This document shows positions 1-12,874 of a stretch of 57,579 bases of DNA, piece after piece. Below the pieces are notes generated by a model. It saw only the letters and a program-made list of their open reading frames with translations. It searched no databases and was not told where the DNA came from. How positions within the stretch are numbered: the stretch's first letter is position 1; the number at the start of each line of letters is the position of its first letter. The position numbers and the translations under genes were made by a program. Source of the stretch: a bacterium (lineage in GTDB: Bacteria; Patescibacteriota; Minisyncoccia; Minisyncoccales; CG1-02-41-26); assembly GCA_030648255.1 (NCBI GenBank), contig JAUSHZ010000016.1:1-57579 (forward strand), in the 5' to 3' direction.

Positions 1-1784
<1,784 letters not shown>

Positions 1785-2075
1785 TTATTCTAAAATCGCC
1801 AAAATATCTTCTTCTTTGACAATTAAACACTCCTTATCGCCAACTTTTATTTTTGAGGCGCCGTATGGCTTGGAAAATAAAACTTTATCACCCGCTTTTA
1901 CAGCCAAAGGAACATTTTCTCCTTTCACTGTTTTCCCTGGGCCAATTGCTATAACTTTGGCTTCTTCTGGACCTTCTTTATCAGATGATTGGGGCACGAA
2001 AAACCCAGAATCGGTTTTTTCTTTGCCTAAAACCGGCTCAATTAAAATGTGATCGGACAATGGTTTTATGTTCAT
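1785..2075 (-). CDS. groES: co-chaperonin GroES
   Basis: MNIKPLSDHILIEPVLGKEKTDSGFFVP...; immediately upstream of groEL. Confidence 0.97.
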   Translation of the reverse strand: MNIKPLSDHILIEPVLGKEKTDSGFFVPQSSDKEGPEEAKVIAIGPGKTVKGENVPLAVKAGDKVLFSKPYGASKIKVGDKECLIVKEEDILAILE

Positions 2076-2315
2076 ATTTTTTGTTTCTATTCTTATGTAT
2101 TTTATATTCTACTCTAATCCCAGTCCTCGTCAATATCAATGGTGATTAAAATTAAGCGGAAAATCTTGACCTCACCAACTTTTTGTTTTTTAATAGTAGT
2201 CATAAATTTATTCCCTGCTTAATATCAACAGCTTACTCCTTCCCCAAAACTTGTCAACTCCTCTACAATCCATAATGTTTTTCAATCTCAAAAAGAAAAC
2301 CACTACAATAAATAA

Positions 2316-3239
2316 TCATAGTGGTTTAAAAACCTCAGAGAGATCTTTTACAATATTTTTAAAAATAGCCCAACGAGCATACACTCGCGCATAAGCCTCA
2401 AAATCAACTTCAAAGTTGGGGTAGTTTACAATTGCCTGCAAAACACCAATTTGGCCATAGTGCAGGCATTCCTCCATTTCAACCCTTCTCCAACGCTTTA
2501 TAGCTGTCGCGGATTCGATCTCAATCCTATTTTTCATCATATTTAGAATAAGATTTATGGCGTCATTTTCGCCACTCTTGGCAGATAGGATTAGGGTTTC
2601 CTTTTGTTTGATAGAAAGTTCAGAAAATTTTTTATTTTGATACTCTAAAAGATTAAATTCACTGACTTCTAACTTTTGAGCAAATTCATTTAAAGATTTT
2701 CTTTGTCCCTTCCATTTAGAAATGCGAAACATTTTACCAGCTTCGACATCCTTTTTAATTCTCTCGTATTCTTCTTTATCAATAACAAGGACGCTAAAAA
2801 ACTTTGTGGCTTTTATTCTTCCTTTCTCGTGTGCAGCTTCAAGAGCTTTTTTTGAAATACTAAGTAATCCTGCTACCTCTCGAAATGTTTTCATGCCAAT
2901 AATCCTATCGAACTCAATTGGTTCGATGTAATATTGATACTTGTACATTACAGCTTTAACGAGTCCACCTTTAACCCATTCCCGAACCGTGCCTTCTGTC
3001 ACCCCCTTAGCTATTGCTAAATCCTTAGTAGTGAAAAACTCATGCTTTATTTTTTCACAAGTTTCTCTTTCTTCTAAAAATTTATCTAAAACATCTTGAT
3101 TAACAAAACGTCTCTTATCTATTTTCTTTATCCAGCCATTTGCGTTGGCTATTCTAATAAAATGGTGTTTACTTACAACGCCTACTAATATTTTTTCAAT
3201 ACCAACAATTGGAACTAGTATTTCTGACACAAAAATCAC
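2316..3239 (-). CDS. Putative sigma-70 region-2-like protein with N-terminal MerR/excisionase-like HTH segments
   Basis: C-terminal EECLHYGQIGVLQAIVNYPNFEVDFEAYARVYARWAIFKNIV resembles sigma70 region 2; N-terminal half has repeated HTH-like segments (FFTTKDLAIAKGVTEGTVREWVKGGLV, TFREVAGLLSISKKALEAAHEKGRI). Confidence 0.6.
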   Translation of the reverse strand: MIFVSEILVPIVGIEKILVGVVSKHHFIRIANANGWIKKIDKRRFVNQDVLDKFLEERETCEKIKHEFFTTKDLAIAKGVTEGTVREWVKGGLVKAVMYKYQYYIEPIEFDRIIGMKTFREVAGLLSISKKALEAAHEKGRIKATKFFSVLVIDKEEYERIKKDVEAGKMFRISKWKGQRKSLNEFAQKLEVSEFNLLEYQNKKFSELSIKQKETLILSAKSGENDAINLILNMMKNRIEIESATAIKRWRRVEMEECLHYGQIGVLQAIVNYPNFEVDFEAYARVYARWAIFKNIVKDLSEVFKPL

Positions 3240-3260
3240 CCCCTTACTATTTTAAAGAAC

Positions 3261-6158
3261 CTACTTTATTAACTCCCTACTATTAACTACTAACTGCTTT
3301 AAGTATTTTCCTGTCCAGCTGGTTTTGTTTTGACTAATTTGCAAAGGCGTACCTTCTGCAACTATTTCACCGCCCCTATCTCCACTATCTGGACCCAAGT
3401 CAATAATCCAATCCGCTTGATTGGCTAAATCCATATTGTGCTCAATAATAATTACGGTATTACCCTTATCAACTAAAGCCCGCAAAACAAATAAAAGCTT
3501 ATTTATATCGTCTGGGTGCAAACCAGTTGTTGGCTCATCTAAAATATACAATGTTTTGCCAGTAGATTTTTTTGATAACTCTGTAGCTAATTTTATTCTC
3601 TGCGCCTCCCCTCCCGACAAAGAAGTGGCTGGTTGGCCAAGCTCAATGTAAGAAAGCCCCACCTCATTTAATGTTTGTAATTTTTGCGATAATAATGGGA
3701 TATTTTTAAAAAACTCCGAGGCCTCTTCCACTGTCATACTTAAGACGTCGGCGATTGATTTTCCCTTATAATCAATTTCCAATGTTTCCTTATTATATCT
3801 CTTGCCACGGCACTCTTGGCAGGCCACAAAAACATCGGGCAAAAAATACATTTCAATTTTTTTAACGCCCTGGCCTTCGCATGCCTCACATCTACCGCCC
3901 TTAACATTAAAGCTAAACCTGCCTAACTTAAAACCCCTAATTCTTGCTTCTTTGGTTTTGGCAAAAATGTCTCTGATATAATTAAAAGCTGAAGTATAAG
4001 TAGCTGGATTGCTTCTAGGGGTTCGACCAATTGGGGACTGATCAACCAAAACAACTTTGTCTAAAAATTCTGTGCCTAAAATAGTATCGTGCTTGCCAAC
4101 AATATCTTTTGATCTATAAAATTTTTGGTATAAGGCCTTAGCTAAAATATCATTAATTAAGCTGGATTTGCCAGAGCCAGAAACCCCAGTAACGCAAACA
4201 AACTTCCCTAAAGGAATCTTAGCATCAATATTTTTTAAATTATTCTCCCTCGCCCCCTTAATAATTAAAAACTTCTGTGTTATCTTTCTTAATTCCTGAT
4301 TCTTAATTCCTGATTCTTTAACAGAAATTTTCTTTCTGCCCGACAAGTATTCTCCTGTTAAAGTGTTTGACTTAAAAAGTTGCGCGGGTGTCCCTTCAAA
4401 AATAACTTTTCCTCCCCGCTTACCTGCCGAGGGCCCAATATCAATAATCCAATCAGCTTCTTTGACTGTTAAGGGGTCATGCTCAACCACTATCACAGAA
4501 TTACCAACATCTCTTAATTCTTTTAAAGTTGTAATTAGCTTGCTTTGATCTCTGGGATGAAGCCCCACTGAGGGCTCATCAAGAATATATAAAACTCCAG
4601 TTAGCTTAGAGCCAATTTGCGTGGCAAGCCTAGCTCTTTGCTCTTCCCCGCCCGACAATGTTTCAGTTTCCCTTGATAGGGTTAAGTATTCCAAACCAAC
4701 TGCAACTAAAAACCCTAAACGGCTAACAATCTCTTTAATTAAGGGCTGGGATATTTTTAAATTTTCTTCAGTAAAGCTTTTTGCAATGTTCTCAAAAAAC
4801 TTTTTAGCATCAACACACGGCATATCTGAAATATCAGCAATTGATTTATCGCTAATTTTTAGAGCCAAGGCCTCTTTGTTTAGCCTTTTGCCATGGCATT
4901 TTTCACAAACTCGAGAAACCATATAACGCTGAATTTCCTCTTTTGCCCAATCAGAGTCCGTTTCCCAATACCGCCTCTGCAAATTGCTAATCACACCTTC
5001 GTATCCTTCGGCTCCGTATAAAATTAAATCAATAATTTCTGGCTTTAAATTTTTAATTGGCTCATTAAGAGAAAATCTATACTCGTCAGCTAAATCCGAG
5101 AGTATGCTCCAGTAATATCCCTGCCTCCCGACTTTATGGCTGGCTCTGGCCCAAGGAAAAATCGCGCCTTCAGCAATTGAGAGGTTTTTATTGGGAATAA
5201 CTAAATCAGGAGAAACCTCTAATTTTCTGCCAAGACCTTGGCAGGTCTTGCAAGCGCCAAAGGGCGAGTTAAAAGAAAATAATCTTGGCTCAATTTCTGG
5301 CAAGGAGACCTCGCAATAATCGCAAGCAAAATGCTCGGAAAAAATTAAATCTTCTTCTTTTTGATTTTTGACTTTTGATTTTTGAATTATTATTGTGCCA
5401 TTGCCAAACCGCAAAGCAATTTCCAAAGAATCCACCAAACGGGACTTTTCTAAATCCTTATCTAAAACCAATCTATCAACCACAATTTCAATGCTGTGTT
5501 TTTTTTGCCTGTCTAAGTCCCTTTCTACTACTTCGTCCAGCCGTTGGATAACTCCGTCAATTCGCACTCTAACAAATCCCGCTTTTGATGCCTCCACTAA
5601 AACTGCTTTGTGTTCACCTTTTTTTGACTTAACTGCTGGGCCTAATATATTAATTTCGCTTGCCTTTGGCAGAGCCAAAATATGGCTGGTAATTTGATCA
5701 ATTGTTTGCTTCTTCACTTCCCGCCCGCAGTTTGGACAAAAAGGCGTGCCCACTCTGGCAAATAAGACCCTTAAATAATCGTAAATTTCTGTCATTGTGC
5801 CAACAGTTGACCTTGGGTTATGAGATGACTTTCTTTGATCTATTGAGATGGCAGGAGAGATGCCCTCTATTTTGTCGCAATCTGGTTTTTGCATCACACC
5901 CAAAAACTGCCGAGCGTAAGACGACAAGCTTTCCACATATCTTCTTTGGCCTTCAGCATATAAAGTATCAAAAGCCAAGCTGGATTTTCCAGAACCCGAC
6001 ACTCCAGTGATAACCACTAGTTTATTTTTTGGAATGTCTAAGTCAATATTTTTAAGATTATGAACCCTTGCTCCCCTGATACTTATAAAATTTTGCGGAT
6101 TTTTTATCGCCATAGAAATACGCATTATACCCCATTTTGAAACAAAATAAAAGTTCAA
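3261..6158 (-). CDS. uvrA: Excinuclease ABC subunit A (real start probably at the internal [23 protein letters not shown])
   Basis: Two ABC ATPase halves, zinc-binding CxxC motifs, [60 protein letters not shown]. Confidence 0.98.
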   Translation of the reverse strand: MNFYFVSKWGIMRISMAIKNPQNFISIRGARVHNLKNIDLDIPKNKLVVITGVSGSGKSSLAFDTLYAEGQRRYVESLSSYARQFLGVMQKPDCDKIEGISPAISIDQRKSSHNPRSTVGTMTEIYDYLRVLFARVGTPFCPNCGREVKKQTIDQITSHILALPKASEINILGPAVKSKKGEHKAVLVEASKAGFVRVRIDGVIQRLDEVVERDLDRQKKHSIEIVVDRLVLDKDLEKSRLVDSLEIALRFGNGTIIIQKSKVKNQKEEDLIFSEHFACDYCEVSLPEIEPRLFSFNSPFGACKTCQGLGRKLEVSPDLVIPNKNLSIAEGAIFPWARASHKVGRQGYYWSILSDLADEYRFSLNEPIKNLKPEIIDLILYGAEGYEGVISNLQRRYWETDSDWAKEEIQRYMVSRVCEKCHGKRLNKEALALKISDKSIADISDMPCVDAKKFFENIAKSFTEENLKISQPLIKEIVSRLGFLVAVGLEYLTLSRETETLSGGEEQRARLATQIGSKLTGVLYILDEPSVGLHPRDQSKLITTLKELRDVGNSVIVVEHDPLTVKEADWIIDIGPSAGKRGGKVIFEGTPAQLFKSNTLTGEYLSGRKKISVKESGIKNQELRKITQKFLIIKGARENNLKNIDAKIPLGKFVCVTGVSGSGKSSLINDILAKALYQKFYRSKDIVGKHDTILGTEFLDKVVLVDQSPIGRTPRSNPATYTSAFNYIRDIFAKTKEARIRGFKLGRFSFNVKGGRCEACEGQGVKKIEMYFLPDVFVACQECRGKRYNKETLEIDYKGKSIADVLSMTVEEASEFFKNIPLLSQKLQTLNEVGLSYIELGQPATSLSGGEAQRIKLATELSKKSTGKTLYILDEPTTGLHPDDINKLLFVLRALVDKGNTVIIIEHNMDLANQADWIIDLGPDSGDRGGEIVAEGTPLQISQNKTSWTGKYLKQLVVNSRELIK

Positions 6159-6190
6159 TATATTAAAAATATCGAACTTTTATGTAGTTA

Positions 6191-6616
6191 TTACTTTTTC
6201 TTATAGCTACAAACCATGTAGGTAGCTATAGAAAGAGCGCAAAAAATTAAGAAGAGCATTAGGGAGATAACTCCATATATCCCACCAGATACTGAATTTT
6301 TTAAACAAATTTGCCACCCTTCATTGATGGTCAAAACCCATCCAAATCCTTCTGCACAATTACTAATAGATGCAATGGTTGCCGACAAGATTGCTCCACT
6401 AATAATCGTTAACATAAAAATCGGCACTGAAAGCGAAATTAAGAACCTCTCGCTATTCTTTTTGGTCATTCTTTTTATATTTAAGATGGCTAGGACGCAA
6501 AATAGCACAACGCTTAAAAAGATAATAGAAATTCCTCCATACATCCCAATGTAAAACCTCCAATTAGAGGTAAAATAATACCCTAACACTAAAATAATTG
6601 CCCCTATATAAAACAT
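6191..6616 (-). CDS. Hypothetical multi-pass membrane protein
   Basis: Hydrophobic segments; complete ORF between genes. Confidence 0.6.
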   Translation of the reverse strand: MFYIGAIILVLGYYFTSNWRFYIGMYGGISIIFLSVVLFCVLAILNIKRMTKKNSERFLISLSVPIFMLTIISGAILSATIASISNCAEGFGWVLTINEGWQICLKNSVSGGIYGVISLMLFLIFCALSIATYMVCSYKKK

Positions 6617-6744
6617 TTAAAGTACCTCCTTCTCTATTCTTTTCTTGCTAAAAATAAATTCTATCAATCGAAACTTCAATACGCATTATACTACTCTTCT
6701 TGTCAAATTTTGCAATGCTGCAATATCTTGTTATGATATAGCCG

Positions 6745-7629
6745 ATGGAGAGATTTTTAAATAATTTTCCGATACAACAGATTGACTCAAAAAATCCTAG
6801 CTTTCCCAAGGCCTTAAAAAATCTAACAGGAATGCCAGAGGTTTTATATTATAGAGGCAATTATAAACTTTTAAATGAAAAATGCTTTGCCATTGTGGGA
6901 ACCAGAAGGCCTACTGATTATGGCAAATCAGTTGCCTTATCTTTTTCTAATGGCCTGGCCAAGTCGGGCTTAACAATTGTTTCAGGCCTGGCTTTGGGCA
7001 TTGATAGCTTGGCTCATCAGTGCGCTATTGATAAAAATGCTTTAACCATAGCGGTCTTGGGCTCGGGGCTTGATGAGCAATGCTTTTATCCAGCAGAAAA
7101 TTTAAAATTAGCCAAACAAATTTTAGAAAAAAATGGCTGTTTAATTTCCGAATATCCAGCAGGCACAAAAGGAGCTCTCTATACTTTCCCACAAAGAAAC
7201 CGTATAATAGCTGGGTTGTCTGTTGGAGTTTTAGTGGTTGAAGCCAAAATAAAATCCGGGGCTTTAATTACCGCCAATTATGCCAAGCAGTATAAAAAAC
7301 CAGTTTTTGCCATTCCAAACAGTATTTACTCTGAAATATCCAAAGGTTGCAATTTTTTAATAAAAAATGGGGCAAGGTTAGTTGAATCGCCAAATGAAAT
7401 CTTAGAAATGCTGGGCATAAATCAACCAGCAAAAACTCAAAGTTTATTTACTTCTCCACAAGAAAAAATAATAGCTGACATTTTACAAAACGGACCTTTA
7501 CATATTGATGCCATAATTGAAAAAACAAAAATGCCTTCGCAAACAATATCTGGAATTATCTGTATAATGGAATTGGAGAATAAAATTAAAAATTTAGGCG
7601 GAAATACTTATGCAATTAATTATCGTTGA
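6745..7629 (+). CDS. dprA: DNA-processing protein DprA (Smf)
   Basis: FAIVGTRRPTDYGKSVALSFSNGLAKSGLTIVSGLALGIDSLAHQCAI...FPQRNRIIAGLSVGVLVVEAKIKSGALITANYA. Confidence 0.97.
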   Translation: MERFLNNFPIQQIDSKNPSFPKALKNLTGMPEVLYYRGNYKLLNEKCFAIVGTRRPTDYGKSVALSFSNGLAKSGLTIVSGLALGIDSLAHQCAIDKNALTIAVLGSGLDEQCFYPAENLKLAKQILEKNGCLISEYPAGTKGALYTFPQRNRIIAGLSVGVLVVEAKIKSGALITANYAKQYKKPVFAIPNSIYSEISKGCNFLIKNGARLVESPNEILEMLGINQPAKTQSLFTSPQEKIIADILQNGPLHIDAIIEKTKMPSQTISGIICIMELENKIKNLGGNTYAINYR

Positions 7630-9670
7630 AAGTCCTACAAAGGCAAAAACAATTCAAAAATTCTTAGGAGGTGGCTACAGTGTTGTTTCCTCTTTTGGGC
7701 ATGTGCGAGATTTACCAAAAAGTGTTTTAGGCGTGGATGTGGAAAAAAATTTCCAGCCAAAATATATTGTGCCAGTTAAAGCCAAGCCAAAGGTAAAAAT
7801 AATAAAAGAAGAAACTAAAAAAGCTGATGGGGTTATCCTCGCCACTGACGAGGATCGAGAAGGCGAGGCAATTGCTTGGCATTTGGCTGAAGTTTTAAAA
7901 CTAGAAAACCCAAAAAGAATTGTTTTTCATGAGATAACAAAAAACGCCATAGAAGAAGCTTTAAAAAATCCGCGAGAAATTGATATGAATTTGGTAAATG
8001 CCCAACAATCAAGAAGGGTTTTGGATAGATTGGTTGGCTATAAGCTTTCTCCTTTTTTATGGAAAAAAATAATGCGGGGCTTATCGGCTGGCCGGGTGCA
8101 ATCAGTGGCTATGCGCTTAATTTGTGAAAGAGAAAGTGAAATTAAAAAATTTATACCAACTGAATATTGGAGCATCGTCGCTTCGCTCCTCAAATTAAAA
8201 ACTGAAAATGAAAAACTAAAAAATAATGGGCTACAAGCAAATTTAATTGCCAAAAACGGCAATAATATAGATAAGCTTGAAATAAAAAACAAAGCCCAAG
8301 CCGATGAAATTTTAAACGATTTAAATGGGGCAAAATATATTGTTGAAAGTATTGAAAAAAAAGAAACAATTAAAAACCCTCAAACTCCCTTTACTACAAG
8401 CACCCTTCAGCAGGCCTCTGTTAATAAGCTCGGTTTCTCAGCTAAAAGAGCGATGTCAATTGCCCAAAAACTTTACGAAAAAGGCCACATTACCTACCAC
8501 CGAACCGACTCTTTAAATTTATCAGAGCAAAGCCAAGCCCAAGCTAAACAATTTATAATTGACAGCTTTGGAAGCAACTATTGGCCTGGATTTAGCCGAG
8601 TTTTTAAAACAAAATCAAAGTCAGCTCAAGAAGCCCACGAGGCCATAAGGCCAACTAAATTAGAAAAAATAAATCTTATTGGTGATGAATTAAAACTCTA
8701 TACTTTAATCTGGCAGAGATTTGTGGCTAGCCAAATGGCTCAAGCTGTCTTTGATAGTTGCTCAATTGATATAATGGCCAATGTCTATACTTTTAGGGCA
8801 AATGGACAAACAATGAAATTTGATGGATTTTTAAAAGTATATCCAACAAAGTTTGAAGAAATGGAGTTGCCTAATCTCAAAAAAGGTGAGGAATTAGAAT
8901 TAAAAGAACTACTCTCGGGACAACATTTTACCCAGCCACCAGCCAGATATTCGGAAGCCACCTTAATAAAAGTTTTAGAAAAAGAAGGCATTGGCCGGCC
9001 ATCAACTTACGCCCCAACATTAGGAACAATCCAACAGAGGAACTACACCGAAAAAGATGAGAACAAAAAACTAAAACCAACCCAAATAGGAATTATGGTG
9101 GATACTATGCTTTTGGAAAACTTTCCTCAGATTGTAGATATTCAATTTACTGCTAAAATGGAGAAAGAGTTCGACGAAGTAGCAGAAGGCAAAGATACCT
9201 TCCAAAAAACTTTAAAAGATTTCTATATGCCATTTGAAAAAATTCTAAAAGAAAAAGAAAAAACAGTTGAAAAATTAGATCTCACAGAAAAAACCGACAA
9301 AATATGCCCAGAATGCAAAAACCCTATGGTTCTCCGCATGGGCAGATACGGAAAATTTTATGCTTGCAGCAAATTTCCAGAATGCAAGCACACAGACCCC
9401 CTACCAAGGCCAACTTTAAATATAGAATGCCCAAAATGCGGGCAAGGCCAAATAACCGAAAAAACAACAAAAACAAAAAAGATATTTTATGGTTGCTCTA
9501 ACTGGCCAAAGTGTGACTTTGCTTTGTGGGACAAACCAGTTAATCAATTCTGCCCGGACTGCCATTCAATAATGGTTGAAACAAAAAGCAAAATAGTAAA
9601 ATGCCCAAGTAAAACCTGCCCATCAATTATTAATGCAAAAGAAAATAAAAAACTTAAAAAGGAAACTTAA
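7610..9670 (+). CDS. topA: DNA topoisomerase I
   Basis: LIIVESPTKAKTIQKFLGGGYSVVSSFGHVRDLP...; C-terminal topo zinc fingers (CPECKNPMVLRMGRYGKFYACSKFPECKHT). Confidence 0.98.
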   Translation: MQLIIVESPTKAKTIQKFLGGGYSVVSSFGHVRDLPKSVLGVDVEKNFQPKYIVPVKAKPKVKIIKEETKKADGVILATDEDREGEAIAWHLAEVLKLENPKRIVFHEITKNAIEEALKNPREIDMNLVNAQQSRRVLDRLVGYKLSPFLWKKIMRGLSAGRVQSVAMRLICERESEIKKFIPTEYWSIVASLLKLKTENEKLKNNGLQANLIAKNGNNIDKLEIKNKAQADEILNDLNGAKYIVESIEKKETIKNPQTPFTTSTLQQASVNKLGFSAKRAMSIAQKLYEKGHITYHRTDSLNLSEQSQAQAKQFIIDSFGSNYWPGFSRVFKTKSKSAQEAHEAIRPTKLEKINLIGDELKLYTLIWQRFVASQMAQAVFDSCSIDIMANVYTFRANGQTMKFDGFLKVYPTKFEEMELPNLKKGEELELKELLSGQHFTQPPARYSEATLIKVLEKEGIGRPSTYAPTLGTIQQRNYTEKDENKKLKPTQIGIMVDTMLLENFPQIVDIQFTAKMEKEFDEVAEGKDTFQKTLKDFYMPFEKILKEKEKTVEKLDLTEKTDKICPECKNPMVLRMGRYGKFYACSKFPECKHTDPLPRPTLNIECPKCGQGQITEKTTKTKKIFYGCSNWPKCDFALWDKPVNQFCPDCHSIMVETKSKIVKCPSKTCPSIINAKENKKLKKET

Positions 9671-11402
9671 CTCTCCCGAGCTGTTTGAAGAGATAGTTCG
9701 ACTTGCAAGGGAAGCGACTTTTAGGCCTGTTTTAACTGAAGAAAAAACAGTTAAAAACAAGGCCTTTTTATTTAATCATTGCATAAAAACAGGAGAAATA
9801 TTAAGCGAAATAAACTCATCAAAAGAAACCATTTTAGCTGGCATTCTTTATCAATTTAAAGATTTTGTTTTTCCAAAATCAATCACGCAGGAAAATCAAA
9901 AAAAAGAAATTATTGAAATAATATCCTTAACCAAAAAACTTAGGGATTCCTTTGGATTTTTCAAAGAGCCGAAAGTAAAATCAATTAAGGATTGGCAAAA
10001 GATTCTTTTTGATGAACAATCAGAAAATATAAGAAAGTCGTTTTTCGCTTTAACAAAAGATATCCAGCCCATATTGGTCTTAATAGCTGACTCCTTAGAC
10101 GAAATAGAGGGACTTGCAAAGTATTACAGCAAAGACCTGCAAAAAAACCGCGCCCTTGTTGCTTTAGAAATTATGTCGCCTTTGTGTTATGCCCTTGGTA
10201 TGGAGGGTCTAAAGGTTAGATTTGAGGATGCTGCTTTTCCCATTCTTTATCCAAAAGAATATGAATGGCTAATTAAAAACTTTACTGATGATAGAGCTAA
10301 AATTAAGGCCTATACTGAAAAGATAAAACCAAAAGTTAAAAAAATTCTTCAAGACAAAGGCCTAACAAAAGTTGAAGTTTTCTCTCGAGCAAAGGGGCTG
10401 TTTTCCCTTTATCAAAAACTCTTAAGGCACTCAATGGATTTTAGCCAAATTTATGATGTGGTTGCTGTGAGGGTTTTAGTTGAAAACACAGGTGACTGCT
10501 ATAAGGCCTTGGGTTTTTTACATCAAGCTTTTCAGCCTTTACCAAACAGAACAAAAGACTATATTGGCAACCCAAAAAATAACGGCTATCGAGCAATCCA
10601 TACAACAGTTATTGGGCCAGAAAATAGAAACTTTGAAATCCAAATAAAAACAATACAAATGCACCAAGAAGCCGAGTTTGGCATTTCTGCCCACTTGGGA
10701 TACAAGGGAAAAATAAACACAAAAGCATACAAACAATTTTTCTGGCTTGATAAGATTCGACAATGGAAAGCTGAAACAACAACAATGGATGGCCTTTCAA
10801 GAGATATTAAAACAGGACTGTTTAAAGATCTTATCTTTGTTTCAACTCCAAAAGGCGACCTTATCAACTTGCCAAAAGATTCAACTCCAGTAGACTTTGC
10901 TTATGCTGTTCATTCAGATGTTGGCGACCATTGTCAAGGCGCTTTGGTTAATCGAAAAATGGTTCCTTTAAATTATAAACTGCAAAACAACGATCATGTA
11001 GAAATTTTAACCAGCAAGAATCATTCTCCTTCTGAAAAGTGGTTGCATTTTGTGAAAACCCAAAAAGCCAAGTCAAAAATCAGCAAGTTTATAGAACAGT
11101 CATTGGGCCAAGCGCCCCAATCAATAGCAAAAGCCACTGTTTCGGCCATCACGGAAAAAGTTTCTTTGATTAAAAAGATAATTCCACAACGCTTTATTAA
11201 AACGCCAAAAGTTTTAATTGGCGGTGAAAAAGGAATTGCGTTTAAATTAACTATGTGTTGCCATCCCAAGCCAAGCGACAATATTTTAGCTTTTATTACT
11301 CAAGGGGAAGGCGCCTCAATCCATAAAGAAACTTGCCCCAATTTAATTGAATTAAAACAAAAATGGCCCGAACGGGTAATCCCTGCCAGCTGGGCTTCTT
11401 GA
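9633..11402 (+). CDS. RelA/SpoT-family (p)ppGpp synthetase with apparently degenerate HD hydrolase domain
   Basis: Synthetase core IYDVVAVRVLVENTGDCYKALGFLHQAFQPLPNRTKDYIGNPKNNGYRAIHTTVIGP...EIQIKTIQMHQEAEFGISAH, followed by TGS domain; the HD motif is not recognisable. Confidence 0.92.
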   Translation: MQKKIKNLKRKLNSPELFEEIVRLAREATFRPVLTEEKTVKNKAFLFNHCIKTGEILSEINSSKETILAGILYQFKDFVFPKSITQENQKKEIIEIISLTKKLRDSFGFFKEPKVKSIKDWQKILFDEQSENIRKSFFALTKDIQPILVLIADSLDEIEGLAKYYSKDLQKNRALVALEIMSPLCYALGMEGLKVRFEDAAFPILYPKEYEWLIKNFTDDRAKIKAYTEKIKPKVKKILQDKGLTKVEVFSRAKGLFSLYQKLLRHSMDFSQIYDVVAVRVLVENTGDCYKALGFLHQAFQPLPNRTKDYIGNPKNNGYRAIHTTVIGPENRNFEIQIKTIQMHQEAEFGISAHLGYKGKINTKAYKQFFWLDKIRQWKAETTTMDGLSRDIKTGLFKDLIFVSTPKGDLINLPKDSTPVDFAYAVHSDVGDHCQGALVNRKMVPLNYKLQNNDHVEILTSKNHSPSEKWLHFVKTQKAKSKISKFIEQSLGQAPQSIAKATVSAITEKVSLIKKIIPQRFIKTPKVLIGGEKGIAFKLTMCCHPKPSDNILAFITQGEGASIHKETCPNLIELKQKWPERVIPASWAS

Positions 11403-11438
11403 AATCTCCCCCAAAATTTGCGATACTTTAAACCATAA

Positions 11439-11520
11439 GCCGCGGTGATGGAACTGGTATTCATGCACGACTCAAAATCGTGTGAGCTTGCTCATGTGGG
11501 TTCGACTCCCACCCGCGGCA
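11439..11520 (+). tRNA. tRNA-Leu (anticodon CAA)
   Basis: GCCGCGG...CCGCGGC acceptor pair, loop CTCAAAA, long variable arm, T-arm GTGGGTTCGACTCCCAC. Confidence 0.92.
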
Positions 11521-11554
11521 CAAATTCAAAATAAGCCCACAATAGCATACAACT

Positions 11555-11821
11555 ATGTACTACTATCTTATTCTTTATTTTTTAGTTGGAATTCTGCAAG
11601 ATTTTTTACTCACCCTTAACTGGCGTTTTATTGCAAAGGAAAAAGCAATTCCTGCTGCCATTTTTTCATTTATTGTGACAATTACTTCAATGCTGGTACT
11701 ATACAACATTATTACTCAACTTGATAAAGAAAGAAGTATCGTTACAATTATAACCTATGCACTGGGCGTGGGGGTAGGTACAATTTTAGGTATAAAAACG
11801 AAAATCAGCTTAAAAAAATAA
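11555..11821 (+). CDS. Hypothetical small membrane protein
   Basis: MYYYLILYFLVGILQDFLLTLNWRFIAKEKAIPAAIFSFIVT...; three to four TM segments. Confidence 0.65.
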   Translation: MYYYLILYFLVGILQDFLLTLNWRFIAKEKAIPAAIFSFIVTITSMLVLYNIITQLDKERSIVTIITYALGVGVGTILGIKTKISLKK

Positions 11822-11839
11822 AAAGCCTCAATTTTTACT

Positions 11840-12145
11840 ATGGAATACTTACCATTATATATTGCGGGAGGATTAATTGGTTTAATACTTTTATTTATTT
11901 TAATTCTATCAGCTGGACCATTCGTTATTTTCCCTATTTTAGGTCTAGTCACTATAGTTATTTTTGGTTTTGAACATTGGATTTTAGCATTATTAACTTT
12001 TGTTGCGGTTATTTATGCAATAAGCTCAATAAACCCTCGATTAGGTAATGAGCGAGGCTATAAAATAGGGGAGCTTCTTCGTGTAAATATCATCTCCTCA
12101 ATAATTATTGTCATATTCTTTATTATTTCCTTAATAATAAATTAA
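11840..12145 (+). CDS. Hypothetical membrane protein
   Basis: Hydrophobic ORF, close same-strand neighbours. Confidence 0.5.
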   Translation: MEYLPLYIAGGLIGLILLFILILSAGPFVIFPILGLVTIVIFGFEHWILALLTFVAVIYAISSINPRLGNERGYKIGELLRVNIISSIIIVIFFIISLIIN

Positions 12146-12855
12146 TGAATGAAGACATAGAAAAATTAATAGAGTTGACTACGATTATTAAGGTCTTTGA
12201 TAATATTTCTCAATCTGTGATTCATGGCGGTGAAAATTATGTAGATCGATTTAATCAAGCACACTCGCATGTTTTTCAAGACAAGCAACACAATCAAACT
12301 GATCTGTCTGATTTAGAAAAGCATTGGGAAAATAAATGGCAATCACTCGGCGACTCATGGTCTAAAAAGATACAAAATTACCAATTCCTGTACGACTCCT
12401 TTAAGTTATTCTATGTTAGCTTTCAACAGGTAAAACTAAATAAGGAGCTGTCTATTACAACGGGCGATAATCATAAAAAAGAAATTCACTTTAATGAATT
12501 AAGTGGTGCCAGTTTATACGGGATGTATTATCACGGTAATAAGTGTGTTAAGTTACTAAATCAGTTGAAGTTAATTAATACCAATCATCCAAAATCAAAT
12601 TTTCTTAAAAAATTTTCCGAAACAAGAAATACGCTTGTTGAGCATAATTATAATCCTACCGTACGCAATAATGAGAAACGGCAAAAGCTTAATTTACAGA
12701 TAGACCCTTCTATTTGGAGTCTAGTGAGTACAGGTTCTTTAATGGAGATAAGCATTCACGGTACAGCAGAGAAAGTTTTCGATGCTTATATTGATTATTA
12801 TGAAGATTACTACGATTTAGAGAAAATAATATTGGACATTGTAAGGTTATTTTAA
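12145..12855 (+). CDS. Hypothetical protein
   Basis: ATG start overlaps the preceding stop (TAATG); soluble protein, no recognised domain. Confidence 0.6.
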   Translation: MNEDIEKLIELTTIIKVFDNISQSVIHGGENYVDRFNQAHSHVFQDKQHNQTDLSDLEKHWENKWQSLGDSWSKKIQNYQFLYDSFKLFYVSFQQVKLNKELSITTGDNHKKEIHFNELSGASLYGMYYHGNKCVKLLNQLKLINTNHPKSNFLKKFSETRNTLVEHNYNPTVRNNEKRQKLNLQIDPSIWSLVSTGSLMEISIHGTAEKVFDAYIDYYEDYYDLEKIILDIVRLF

Positions 12856-12874
12856 GTGTGTTAATATCATAAAT

